DNA of 64,000 nt from Dichotomocladium elegans (taxonomy: Eukaryota > Mucoromycota > Mucoromycetes > Mucorales > Lichtheimiaceae), in assembly GCA_025716815.1 (NCBI GenBank), contig JAIXMN010000040.1, positions 1-64,000 of the forward strand. The letters are read 5' to 3'. The stretch's first letter is position 1, and each line of letters opens with the position of its first letter. The position numbers and the translations under genes were made by a program. Below, piece after piece: positions 10,743-21,228 of this stretch. Below the pieces are notes generated by a model, which saw nothing but the letters and a program-made list of their open reading frames with translations, was not told where the DNA came from and ran no database searches.

Positions 10743-12389
10743 TTGTCGAGCATCGCGCGCGGCGAATTCAAGCTCTTTTTATATTTTTCAAATTTGTCAC
10801 GTGATTACCCCTATCTTATCGGATCGACAATTTCACCGTTAATTGCGAACACGTTGGAAAGCTCTAAAACAAATCAAGAACCACCTGCATCACCCCCCGA
10901 CGCCCCCCCTACATCGTTATCGAAGCGGAAAGGATCGGCAGACCTTCCTAAAGCATCAAAAATCCCGCAGATAAAGAAAATCAGGGGCACCCAAACACCA
11001 GGCCCCATGCCTAATCCACCCACAAGCAGCGTGCGTAGCACTCGCCCCCCGCCGGCTGCTCCCGCAACCACCCGCCCCTCTCGCCAGGCGTCACGTTCGC
11101 CTACCCGACGCGTAGCAACACCTGCTCGTGCAAATGCGCGAGCCCGAACACCAGAGGTTGTTGCAATTGGCAGCACCTCAGACACTGTTGACTCTGTCAC
11201 TGGCCTGGAGATCTGTAGTCTCACCGACCTCGACCCGCAGCCCTTGCCTCTGAACCTCCCTGCATGGGCTAGCGCCATGGAACGCCGCTTGAACGAACAG
11301 GAGCGCGCAATTGCTGAGCAAAAGGAGTTTTCAACCGAACTTGCACGTGTGCTTGCACATAATAAGCAGCTCGAGGCGGAACTAAACGCCGCCAAAGTAC
11401 TGATTGCCGATCTGCAAGGCCAACTTGCCGAAACCACCCGTGTGTCTCCCCCCAGCATGGGTAATGCTTCTATTGTTGAAGAGGCAATGGAAGTCGACCC
11501 CCGTGGCACGGCCGCATCACGTTGGGCAATGGCAACCACGCCACCACCAGCCAATGCACAACCAAAAGCGCATACCACACCAACCGCAGCTACAACTGGC
11601 GCTACACCCACAACCAAGCCAGCTAGCCATAGCCCTTCTTCTTGGGCAACCGTGGCTAAGAAAAATGCAGGCCGCCCCACCCGCCGCGCGGCGCCCAAAC
11701 CTACCTCCACTCCCACCCGCGCCATGGTCGCCTGGGCTGGCCGTGGTTTCCAGCCACACGCAGAGGGCCAGAAGACCGGATATACTTTTGTGTACCTGGC
11801 CAGTACATTCCGGATGGCCCATAGCGATGTGCGCAACCGCTTGCGCATTCTTGGTGTCAATCAGGCACGAGTGATTGACATTCATTTCCCCACCAAAGGG
11901 ATAGTCGGGCTGCTCGTCCACTGCTCTTATGAGGAGGAACTCCTAGAATGCCTGAAAAAGGGCGGCATTTTCCCTGTCACCTTTGATCCCCTCTCGGCAT
12001 CAAATATTATGGATCCCCAATGGGACACACTCTCTCCTGCGGACAAAGCGGTAAAGGCGGTTGACCTTCACCAACGTCGGATCCTGCGCACCTGTCTGGC
12101 CACCCACAAGGCGCATGTAGGTCGTGCCGTTGCTCACTTTTTTGCTGACCCCAGCTATACGGGACCGCATGTTCTGCCCGCCACATTGCTTGCAGAATTT
12201 AACAAGCAACGCCCACCACCTATGCGCCGACAAAAAGCAATCTTACCATCCACAGCAGCTTCTAGCTTCATCGGACCGATCCAGCAAGCCAGGGAGGACG
12301 GTGACGATGTCATGGAGGAGACAATTGCGCAGGACGCCACAACCGACACCCCGAACAACAGCCCAGTTTCCGCTTCGACCAATAATTAA
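10743..12389 (+). CDS. LINE ORF1 protein (copy C)
   Basis: Open from the 5' end of the element to TAA at 12387-12389 (548 codons from 10743). The first in-frame ATG is only at 11007, so the true start is uncertain: non-AUG, or 11007 giving about 460 residues. Order: a Ser/Pro/Arg-rich basic region; a coiled coil at about residues 180-235 (MERRLNEQERAIAEQKEF...ELNAAKVLIADLQ); an Ala/Pro/Thr-rich linker; then a folded domain from about 340 (YTFVYLASTFRMAHSDVRNR) containing VIDIHFPTKGIVGLLVHC and an RRILRTCLATHKA helix. Coiled coil plus nucleic-acid-binding C-terminal domain is the usual plan of LINE ORF1 proteins, which coat the element RNA. No CCHC knuckle is seen in it. Confidence 0.8.
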   Translation: MSSIARGEFKLFLYFSNLSRDYPYLIGSTISPLIANTLESSKTNQEPPASPPDAPPTSLSKRKGSADLPKASKIPQIKKIRGTQTPGPMPNPPTSSVRSTRPPPAAPATTRPSRQASRSPTRRVATPARANARARTPEVVAIGSTSDTVDSVTGLEICSLTDLDPQPLPLNLPAWASAMERRLNEQERAIAEQKEFSTELARVLAHNKQLEAELNAAKVLIADLQGQLAETTRVSPPSMGNASIVEEAMEVDPRGTAASRWAMATTPPPANAQPKAHTTPTAATTGATPTTKPASHSPSSWATVAKKNAGRPTRRAAPKPTSTPTRAMVAWAGRGFQPHAEGQKTGYTFVYLASTFRMAHSDVRNRLRILGVNQARVIDIHFPTKGIVGLLVHCSYEEELLECLKKGGIFPVTFDPLSASNIMDPQWDTLSPADKAVKAVDLHQRRILRTCLATHKAHVGRAVAHFFADPSYTGPHVLPATLLAEFNKQRPPPMRRQKAILPSTAASSFIGPIQQAREDGDDVMEETIAQDATTDTPNNSPVSASTNN

Positions 12390-15256
12390 TGTGTGATCAG
12401 CTCACGATTGCACAACTCAATGCATCAGGCATCGATCGCTCGCCTGATGAATTGATTAATTATTGTTTAGAAGAAAATGTCGATATTATATTATTAACGG
12501 AAACTTACCTCACTCAAGGCACACTCACAACATCATGGGCGCAATTTCACAACTATGCGCGGATTCCAGGCAACGCGAGAAGGGGCTTTGGCGGGCTATC
12601 GCTCCTGATCCGTCCTGGCTTCCCTTTCCATGTTCATCTACATCAACACCCCAATGAGTACACCATATCATGCTCTATTGGGCCACTCACGCTCCACGGA
12701 CTCTACCTCCCACCATCACTCGACCTCGCCACATACACCTCCCTCCTCAACCGCCTCCCAATCGACAGCAACACCATCGTATTCGGAGATCTCAACACTC
12801 GCCTCGGCAACCAGCTAGGCGATCACGACACCAACCCCCGCGCCCCGGCATTTCACGACTGGCTTATCAGTCATGGCCTCCACGTCTGGAACGAAACATT
12901 GGCGCATGGTAAGGCCACCTACTACCAGCCTAATGTTGGCCACAGCATCATCGATCTCTTTGTGTCGCAGACCGATGCCGTCGTCGCACCTTCGCTCACT
13001 GTGCGCGACGATCTGTCGCTGAGCTCCGACCACCATCTGTGCGTGTTCCGTTTCTTCACAGCAATGGCAGTGCCCAGACTGCCTGCTGCAAACGCGCCTC
13101 GCCAACACTGGAAACTCCAGCGCTTGAAAGAACCCGATGTCCTGGAACTCTACGTGTCCAAATTCACCCAACACGTAGAGTCTCTCCAAGAGGATATCCG
13201 CACGTGTGCCGAGCAAGAGTTTGTCGACGTCGATGGGATTGAGAGGATCGGCGAGCGGCTGACTAGCTGCATTTACACAGCGCTTGATGAGAGTGTCACG
13301 CGCGGCACGATCCGCCCCAAACACTGGAAGTGGTTTTGGTCCGACGACCTCCAGAAGCTTGCTGATGCGCGACAGCACAAATACCAGCAATGGTTACGCG
13401 CCCCAAATACCATCGACCGGGCTCGCCTTTGGGAGGCCTATACTGCGGCTCGAACCTCCCTCCGGGTCGCCATCCGCCGTGCTCGTTCACAACAGTGGAA
13501 ACTGTTTTGCCAGAGGATGCAGCACCACAGCTCCAGCGAGGCAAACAGTGTCGTAAAGCGCATGCGGCGAAACCGCACACCGTCGACTGTCTTCTCCCAC
13601 CCTGCTGGTCCTGATCACGCCGCTGAGACCATGATTACTCATCTCGCTGGCGTCTTTGGCGGTGATGATCCTCGTCCTCAGCCTCGTCGTCATGATCACC
13701 TCGACGATGTTGGCCCATCCCCCTTCTCTGTGAATCGACTCGTTTGTGTCATTCGCAAAGAAGTTCCCGCACGCAAGGCACCTGGTTCTGACCATATTAC
13801 CGGTGCCATGCTTAAGCCCATTGCACGCCCCCTTGCACTGGTGCTCTCCCCCTTCCTCGCGCTCTGCTGGCGATGGTCTCATGTGCCGCGGCAATGACGT
13901 ACGGCCCAGGTCGTCCCGATCCACAAGAAAGGCGATCCTACCCTTGCCGCAAACTATCGACCCATTAGTCTCACAAGCACCTTTCGCAAGCTCATTGAGC
14001 GATGTCTCTTGCCTGTCATCCTGCGGCAGATGCCTCCGTTAGACGTCGCGCAAGGTGGCTTCCGTTCTCGTCGCGGTGCTCTCGATCAGGCCTTCAACTT
14101 GCAAGTGTTGATGCGCCAGTATCGTCGCGAATTCACCAGCTCCCCGGTCGTCGCATTCCTCGATATCAAGTCGGCCTATGACTCTGTTGATCGGCAGGTC
14201 ATATGGGATGCACTATCCGATCACTTGCGCCCACCCCTCCTCGAGCTGGTTCGACACTTGTTCAACGACGTGCATGTGTCGGTCATCCTCCAGAACTTTG
14301 AATCACGTTCGATCCGTCCCAGGCGAGGCGTCCTACAAGGCTCGATCCTCAGCCCCATCCTATACGCCGTGTTCATCGACAGCCTGCCAAAGACACTGCG
14401 TCTCGGCATCTCTCGTCCTTTGATGATCCGTGCTGTACCGTCTGCTGGTCAGACCGAGGCCTCCGTTCAGCTGTTGCCTCGTTTGCAGCTACGCGATCCT
14501 GAACGCTCCGACACCGAGATTGTTCCGATCAACTCGCTGCTTTACGCAGACGATGTCGCCATCTTTGGCTCATCCGACGAGGTCCGTTTGCTCTTGGCCA
14601 TGTGCGAACTCCACTCCTCCCGCCTTGGCTACCGCTGGCATCCTAACAAGTGTACGATTGTTAATGGCGATCCTCAAGTCCATTATCGCCTGTACCGGGA
14701 GAACATCGAGCAAGTGCCTTGGTTTAAATACCTTGGCATCCCTTTCAACGCCAACGGTATTGACACCATCCGCATGGTGCAGACCAACGCCACCAAGACC
14801 ACTGCCGCCATGTCGCTTCTGCATGCGCTGGGCGCTCATCAGTACGGCTTCGGCTTGGGTGTTTCCCTCCGGTTGTACCGTACCTTCATTCGGCCAATTC
14901 TTGAGTACGGGCTCGCCATCATCACGTTGACTGCCGCGAATCGTCACACGCTCGAAACGGCCCAGAAGCGCTGCATTCGCCTGGCGCTGAATGTCACTGA
15001 CCCGCTCGCGACCACGCCCACGATAATGCCGCTGCACCTTGCTGCATTGCCGTCCATGACGTTTCGCGCACGCATTCTGGTGTCCAAGTTCCTTTGCCGT
15101 GCCTATTCTGTGCCTTCGCCGACATTTCTGGCGTGTCTCGTCAATTGCTTTCTACGGCATCATCATCCAGCGGAATTGGGGAATAACCTGACCAACAATC
15201 CACTCTGGCGCGAGTACAAAATTTTGACCTGCCAAGCACACCCCTCTTCCGCGTGA
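12389..15256 (+). pseudogene. LINE ORF2 endonuclease-reverse transcriptase (copy C, one nonsense codon)
   Basis: Starts at ATG 12389, sharing its A with the ORF1 stop (TAATG). An APE-type endonuclease comes first: LTETYL, GDLNTR and SSDHHL carry the expected catalytic acids and His. The reverse transcriptase follows: NYRPISL, FLDIKSAYDSV (catalytic Asp), GVLQGSILSP, and LLYADDVAIFG near 14540 (YADD). A single in-frame TGA at 13895-13897 replaces a TGG present in copy B. The frame then stays open to 15256 (956 codons). The zinc-knuckle-like tail seen in copy B is missing. No RNase H domain is evident. The enzyme would nick DNA and prime reverse transcription at the nick. This copy would need suppression of one stop and its lost tail to be active. 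Confidence 0.88.
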
Positions 15257-15880
15257 TTCGATGCCGCATATGCTCGACCATCGCTTTGCTCTAGAGCTTG
15301 CATCACGTAGCACTAAATTATCTTCTGTGGCCCGTGCATCTTCCCGCCAGCAACCTTGCACGGCCATTGCCTTTGTCAAGTGGCGGATACACTGGATCCC
15401 ACTGCAACACAGCTCGCGCAAGGCCTGCCGTCGCCAGACGACGTCGCTACCGGACTTGTGTGATCTCATCGGTCCCGATGATCCAGCTCCTGTAAGGGAG
15501 CTTTCCTGGCCTCCCGTTGGTGATGAGCAGCATCTTCTTGATTCGATCATGAATGCGCCACGCAAGTGAACTCAAGGATTGAGTCAGCAAGGCCATCGAC
15601 GACATATACGGCCTATTATTCCTTCCGCAGATACTTGTAGTCATCCTGATGCAGAAATTGACCGTGAAGCTCCCCTTTCCCCAAGAGCTTGCTCTTCACT
15701 CGTATTGCTTCCGACACCGATTAACTGCCGTTCCTCTTTTCTCTTATATTTGTCTGTGTAGTTTAGTCCCCGTTCTTTTAATTGCAAGCAGGCTCTTCCG
15801 TACCTTTTGGAGTTTTCCTGTGATCATGCCCTCGCTTATCTTTATTGATCTCTTCCCACCCCCACTCGTGAATGACCTGT

Positions 15881-16888
15881 TATAGGCTACAGGGGGAGGG
15901 AGTGCATATCACATGCCCTTTGTATACTTGCGCTCCAGCATATCGAAAGTCTCATTCCCTACGGCCATATGACCAATGATACTGGCATATATAGATGTAC
16001 ACATAGATAATGCAAATCTTTTATACTTTATTTCTCTAAATATGAATTCGATTCATGCGCCCGTTAAACCCCGTAGCAGGTGAAACGGCGGCAACCTCTA
16101 CGTATGTTCTACATAGGTTCGTATATCTGTCATACGTAGAGATAAGCCAGCGACGCATGTGCTCATTGCCAAATATGCATTCATCTTCATCCTTTGATGG
16201 TACTATCCAGCCGACATGATGACCTCCAGGACGGTTCCGTACTGGCCTGTCATAGTGCGTTAGTCACCTAGCATTGAGGGAGTTCTATATCGAGTCGGTA
16301 TCACCCTATCATAAACCTCTTCACCCCCAAAAAGAGTCCACGCACACCTTGAAGCAAACTAGACTTGATTTCGACCGTTTTCTCTCTGGGGCAGCTGAAT
16401 TATTTAACAAGATCAACTATCGTAAGTAACGCATGGAATCATGGCAGGCACTGGAAAAAGCGTGCTTGCTTGCTACCTACAAAAGCAGTTCACACCTACA
16501 ATGGCCCTGCTAAAGAATGAAGAGGAGAAATGTCTCATGCTCTCTATAGCCAAAGAAACACCCTAAGATGTTAATTAGGCAAGTCGTTGAAATCGCTATG
16601 CGGCAACATAATCCTTCTTCTTCATTGAATTGATATAGTGCAACCAGAGTTGATATGTATGCTGTGTGGAAGACCATGTCAGGGCAAATGACACATCAAC
16701 CTATACAAAAATGAATGTTTCGTTGAAGTTGTGCTGGAGGAGAGAAGTTGAAGAAGAGCACGAGGACTGTCTATGTTATGAGTAGGGGCAATAATACAAT
16801 AATATAAAACTAGGATAAGAGAGAGGGCGAGGAATGAGAGAAGTGGCGCATATGTCGTGCCTCGATCTAAACAATATACAATGGATTC
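15881..16888. other. Gene-free stretch between the LINE array and SUA5
   Basis: Only short frames and no recognised RNA. It probably holds the 3' untranslated region of the SUA5 gene at its right end and the lost flank of LINE copy C at its left. Confidence 0.5.
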
Positions 16889-18079
16889 TTATGTACAAAC
16901 TTGCGAGGCTGCCTTGAGCAGACGGTTCATGACGGCCATTCCTTCATCTGTTTCTGAGACGCCTTGGACAAAGATCACGTCTACCTTCTTCTGATCGAGC
17001 GTGCGCAGACTACGAAACAGGTCTCTCGCGACCTCCTCAGTTGATTTGCCCATGACCACGCGTTCAATATTGCCAGAATCCTGTTGTTCTGGTGCGGGTG
17101 CGGTGGTAGTCAAGAGGCCGATCCGCTTCGCCAGAGTAAAATCAGATTGCTGGATCTCGCGCCATCTGTGCTCGAAGTCCGAGGCGGCATCAATCAAGAC
17201 AACAGGTGCATCCGGAGAGTAGTGACGGTATTTCATGCCTGGTGTAGTAGGCGCCTCCTCGAGTGCCTTGTCAACAAAATGCTTGCGGTATACCTGGAGA
17301 CCAGGAAGGTACGGCAAGAGGGCTTCGTATGTGACGCCTCCGGGGCGTAAGATGGCGGGTGGTTGGCGTAAACCGTCGAGGACCGTGCTCTCGACACCCA
17401 CACGACATGGTCCACCGTCCAGAATCAGCGGAATTCGGCCATTGAGGTCGTCGTATACATGTTGAGCGAGCGTCGTGGATGGTTTGCCGGATGCATTGGC
17501 TGAAGGCGCAGCAAGTGGAAATCCACAGGCGTCAATGAGAGCGCGCGCGACAGGATGCGACGGAAATCGCACGGCCACGGTTGGTTGTCCGCAGGTCACC
17601 GAGGATGGAATCTTTGGAGAGGACGGGAGCACGATCGTCAGCGGGCCGGGCCAGAATCGTTCAACCATCGGCCGGTAGATCTCAGGGAGCTCACCCTCGG
17701 GTAAAATCGACTGCAGCATGGCAAGGGATGACACATGGACAATTAACGGATTGTCCTGCGGGCGATTTTTGGCCTGAAAGATCTTGCTCACGGCATCGGC
17801 TGAAAGTGCGTTTGCAGCGAGGCCGTACACAGTCTCGGTAGGGATACCGACAGCCTCGCCGGCTCGGAGCTGCTGGACCGCAGCATCGATGGCCAGTTGA
17901 TCGTCAGTACTCAAGATCTCAGGTGTGGCATTGAGCGACGCAGCGAATTTGAAATGAGCCGGATTGACAGGCAATATGGTGGTGTTTTGAAATGCCATGG
18001 CCTTTTGGGTATATGAACGACGATCAAGAACGGAAGACAACAGAGACAAATGCGGAGGACGACGCATAAAACAGAACAT
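16889..18079 (-). CDS. SUA5: Threonylcarbamoyl-AMP synthase
   Basis: A 396-codon intronless gene of the YrdC/Sua5 family, which makes threonylcarbamoyl-AMP from threonine, bicarbonate and ATP for the t6A37 modification of ANN-decoding tRNAs. The YrdC domain spans about residues 55-245 with GEAVGIPTETVYGLA, KNRPQDNPLIVH and SANASGKPST. The C-terminal Sua5 domain (about 270-395) carries PTTPGMKYRHYSP and ends in a Rossmann-like region. Length fits yeast Sua5 (426). Three Met codons could start it: 18079, residue 6, and residue 28 (MAFQNTT, 17998). The extra 27 residues are Arg/Ser-rich without acids, as in a mitochondrial presequence, so dual localisation from alternative starts is plausible. 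Confidence 0.95.
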   Translation of the reverse strand: MFCFMRRPPHLSLLSSVLDRRSYTQKAMAFQNTTILPVNPAHFKFAASLNATPEILSTDDQLAIDAAVQQLRAGEAVGIPTETVYGLAANALSADAVSKIFQAKNRPQDNPLIVHVSSLAMLQSILPEGELPEIYRPMVERFWPGPLTIVLPSSPKIPSSVTCGQPTVAVRFPSHPVARALIDACGFPLAAPSANASGKPSTTLAQHVYDDLNGRIPLILDGGPCRVGVESTVLDGLRQPPAILRPGGVTYEALLPYLPGLQVYRKHFVDKALEEAPTTPGMKYRHYSPDAPVVLIDAASDFEHRWREIQQSDFTLAKRIGLLTTTAPAPEQQDSGNIERVVMGKSTEEVARDLFRSLRTLDQKKVDVIFVQGVSETDEGMAVMNRLLKAASQVCT

Positions 18080-18143
18080 AGGCGGAAAAAATGGCTTAGC
18101 TTGGTTCTGTGTTCAACAACAAAACCGCCCCCCCAATGCTTTT

Positions 18144-19664
18144 TTATTTGTTGTTATTCGTAGCGGTAGCAGCACACATCCAAATACGTGTTTTGTAAAG
18201 CTTAAACAGCTCTCTAACTAACTCACGGAAGTCCACTCGCGCCTCGGCTCTGAACAAAAAGGTCAACTTGCGACGGTCCCTGCTCAAAAGAAAAAAAAGA
18301 AAATAAGCAGCTGAATCTGCTGCGTAATCCCTTTCGTGCCTCTGCTGCTCATAAGCTTACCATTGATACTCTGCACTGATCACTTCCATAGGGAGCTCCT
18401 TTTCTCGTATCTTTGCCTGGCAGACCAATAAAGCCTTGGCCTCGTCCTCGGCCTTCGCAGGCAGTGTGGCAATCTCAGCAGGGGTGGCAAGGCGGTAGAG
18501 ACGGCGGACACAGGTGGTGCTTGGGATTTTTGCCTCTGATAGCTCTGAAAATATGCCTACAAGCTTACCCAGATCTTGGCCTCGGTCCGCCTCGACGATT
18601 ACCAAGTCACCCTTTTTCGGTACCACGTTTCCTCCCCCACCCGACTTGCAGGTAGCCCCTCCCTTTTCGCCTGAGTTCGTCTCGCAGCCTTGAGTATAAT
18701 CGCTCATGTAAAACACCTCATGCCTGCCAGGCGAGAGTTCGACGGTGTATAGCTTGTTCGTCTCAGATCGCAGCTGGTGAAGCGGTATCCCTTTTCCCAT
18801 GTGTTGGATATCGGTCATTGTTATAGATGCGAGACGATTGTTGGTGGGTTGGCTGCTGCTGCTGCTGTTGTTGTTGCTGCTGCTACTGCTGCTGAAGTAG
18901 TCATCGATACGCTGCATCAGTTCCGGGCTTAGGTGCTGGCGTGCAGAAGTGCATGGAGAAGAATGCCGACGGGCTTCCGCTGCGTCAGTTGCGGTAGCAG
19001 CACGAGCAATAGCAGTTGGATTTGATTGAGACAGACTAAGGATTATGGAATAGCATGATTTTTTAACGGTTAAATTTGCCTTTTCCCGCATTTTCATCAT
19101 ATCAGATTACCGATCCAGATCACCCGATACGAGACTTGACCAATAGTCAGTATTGGTCGCAGGAAAGGAGGATCGTCGTTGCTTTGGCCTTTCGCGGTCT
19201 GCAGGCTCTGGATTATGACGGCGGCGTTGTTTGTCAACGAGAACAGGGATGCGAAAGGTGGTCGGCCAGATTGCCTGAGGTGCAGGCCAACAGGAGAATT
19301 TCGAAGAGCGATGATGCCAAGGCGAAGAAGATAAAGACGGTTCAGGGAGGCGCTGGGCTTTGGTCATAAGCCTGGGCAGCGGGGCGGTAAGGCAGGCATT
19401 ATCTTTTAAAGTGTCTGCGGGTTGATCGTCCAGCGGAAGCCATGATATGACGTGCTCAGCTGCGTAGTATTCATGGGTATTACCATCCGCGTATGAGCTA
19501 ATGTGTTTCTGCTGGATTTTGAAGTTGGGGACGTTATCGGTATGACTGGACCCTTCGTCAACAGGTGGTGGCGTGCCAGGGGCATTTGTGGACGAGGCCT
19601 CTGAAAGGGTATCTGCCTTATAGATGAAGGAGGATTGGTCAAGGGAGACGATAGACGGGGCCAT
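18144..19664 (-). CDS. PSP1 C-terminal domain protein
   Basis: Three exons (19111-19664, 18361-19035, 18144-18279) join in phase to 454 residues. The ATG at 19664 is chosen; an in-frame ATG at 19838 would add 58 residues. The N-terminal two thirds is low complexity, with Ser/Asn runs. The C-terminal PSP1 domain (about residues 345-445) has [18 protein letters not shown], then KALLVCQ...[15 protein letters not shown], then [19 protein letters not shown] and YKTRIWM, all hallmarks of the family shared with yeast Psp1 and bacterial RicT-like proteins. In fungi it is linked to mRNA-related cytoplasmic factors, but the biochemical role here is unknown. It lies head-to-tail 64 bases upstream of SUA5. 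Confidence 0.88.
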
Positions 19665-20360
19665 GAGGTCGCAGTTGTGTGTGAGAGGGAAAGAGGAAAG
19701 AGAGGCGCGCCGAAACAAAAAAGGTGGGAAATGATATTTGTGGGAATTGCCATGCATTTTATGTGGGGGAGGTTGATGCCCTTGCGTCCTAAAAAAGGAC
19801 CGCATGACACGCACATTTAGAGTTGTATTCCACTTCACCTTTCGAGAAAGACTTGGATTTCTCTCCTCTCATTGCGGGTGGCTACTCCCACTACGAGCAC
19901 AGGTGGGTCTTCTTCATGTATTCTGTATTGCGATACTCGGCCTATGGAAGAAAATCCCGACAATCTCATTTGCGGATTTTGGTTGTAGTGTGTGAGTGAC
20001 GCGTGTCCTCTGAGGCGCGAGGGTGTGTGAACGAATCGCGTTGTTGTTTCCACTGTGTCGGCGAGTGTCACGTGCTCTAACCCCATAGGGAAACTCAAAT
20101 CTGCGTTGTCAACCGCAGCACTGTACAGTACCACACGCGGGCTAGCTTAGAAAAGCGCGCCGAGGAGTTGCTCTCGTCAGGCAAATATTTATGGTTTGAA
20201 GATCTAAAGACAATCTGCATTGGATACACATTGTGAACAAACATAGACTGGGCAGTAAATGTCGTTATATCCTTTGACAGTACTTATTGAGGGAGAAAGA
20301 TACGCATAAACAGTTACACAGACACTAAGAGAGACCCCCCCTATATAATTAATATGATCA
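19665..20360. promoter_or_regulatory. Promoter interval upstream of the PSP1-like gene
   Basis: About 700 bases between the PSP1-like start and the 3' end of the next minus-strand gene. Frames here are short; the in-frame extension to 19838 is the only possible coding part. No specific binding site is called. Confidence 0.4.
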
Positions 20361-21082
20361 TCAAAATAAAACATCACCCATCACAATCTGATGGAATGCA
20401 TCCTCGCGCATAGGCCCCCAGAAAACCTGGTCCACAGGTTGTCTTGCATTTGTGGCGAGCGAGAGCCTTTGTACCAGCCCCGGGACGGGCTCAACCGTGA
20501 GAGCGATGATGGGATGATCCTCCTTGTCGCTGCTATCCCGCAACGAGGCCACCGTCACACGCCCATGTAGATCCGACTCGCTGAAGAACTTTCGGAACCA
20601 GGCATGTTCCGCGGTGTCTAGAGCGTAGGTTGTAAAACTGAACGAGATCGGCGCACCTTTTAAAGATGAGCTGCGAAGCCGGGCGGCCACATCAGGACTG
20701 AGAGCACCCTCAAAATACAATGGGGCACTAGTCCCGAGGTACGTGACATTGGAGAGAACCATCATAGCGTAATCGGGAAAATCTTCTTTCTCATTTCCTT
20801 CTTGGTGGATCGGTTGGTCGGGACCAAAGCGCCGAAATGGAGCGTCAATATGATGGATGTAACCTTTTTTTCTCTGTAAAATTAGAGATGGAAAAGGCAA
20901 TGATTTGGTAAATTCGCTGTACCAAAAGGAATCGGTTTTGTCAGTTGGGTGTTGTATCCTTGCGGAATGTCAAGTGATTCCTTGACAGGTTGGAGTCTGG
21001 ATGCACAAACGTTGTTGAATGATGCGGACAACGCAGTAGCAAGAAGCACAAGGACCATGCGACCGGCGGGCATTTGCTTCAT
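20361..21082 (-). CDS. Predicted secreted protein of unknown family
   Basis: Two exons on the minus strand. Exon 1 starts at 21082 and encodes a typical signal peptide (MKQMPAGRMVLVLLATALSA, cleavage expected near VCAS). Exon 2 ends at 20361. A donor GTACAG after PIPFG with an acceptor at AAAAAG/GT gives GYIHHIDAPFRRFG; the usual acceptor CAG a few bases earlier would break the frame, so the exact join is uncertain. The rest (about 200 residues) is a soluble beta-rich-looking sequence with no cysteine pattern or motif I recognise, ending QIVMGDVLF. It is likely ER-lumenal or extracellular. Confidence 0.6.
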
Positions 21083-21228
21083 TTCGTTGTTACTATTCTA
21101 CCGTTGATAGTTTGTAGACGGAGAAAGAGGAAAGAAATAAAGCGCGCGTGATTAATATCATATTTATTCAATTGTGTAGTTCAGTTTGAAATCGTCAACA
21201 CTTGTCAAGCCATCACGCATTTGATCTC

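Larger units (their letters stand above)
10737..15880 (+). mobile_element. LINE copy C, most complete coding copy
   Basis: About 5.1 kb. ORF1 is open and ORF2 is broken in the body of the frame by only one nonsense codon. The 5' end is the same as in copy B. From about 14.86 kb, divergence from copy B rises; beyond 15.24 kb there are deletions, the zinc-knuckle region is lost, and the 3' tail cannot be aligned to the end of copies A and B. The right-hand target duplication is not recognisable, so the end at about 15880 is approximate. As the copy furthest from the tRNA it is probably the oldest insertion. Confidence 0.85.

Noticed and set aside
5493..15880. LTR retrotransposon or integrated virus
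   Set aside because: No long terminal repeats, primer-binding site, protease, integrase or capsid motifs. AP endonuclease plus RT with YADD and target duplications identifies a LINE.
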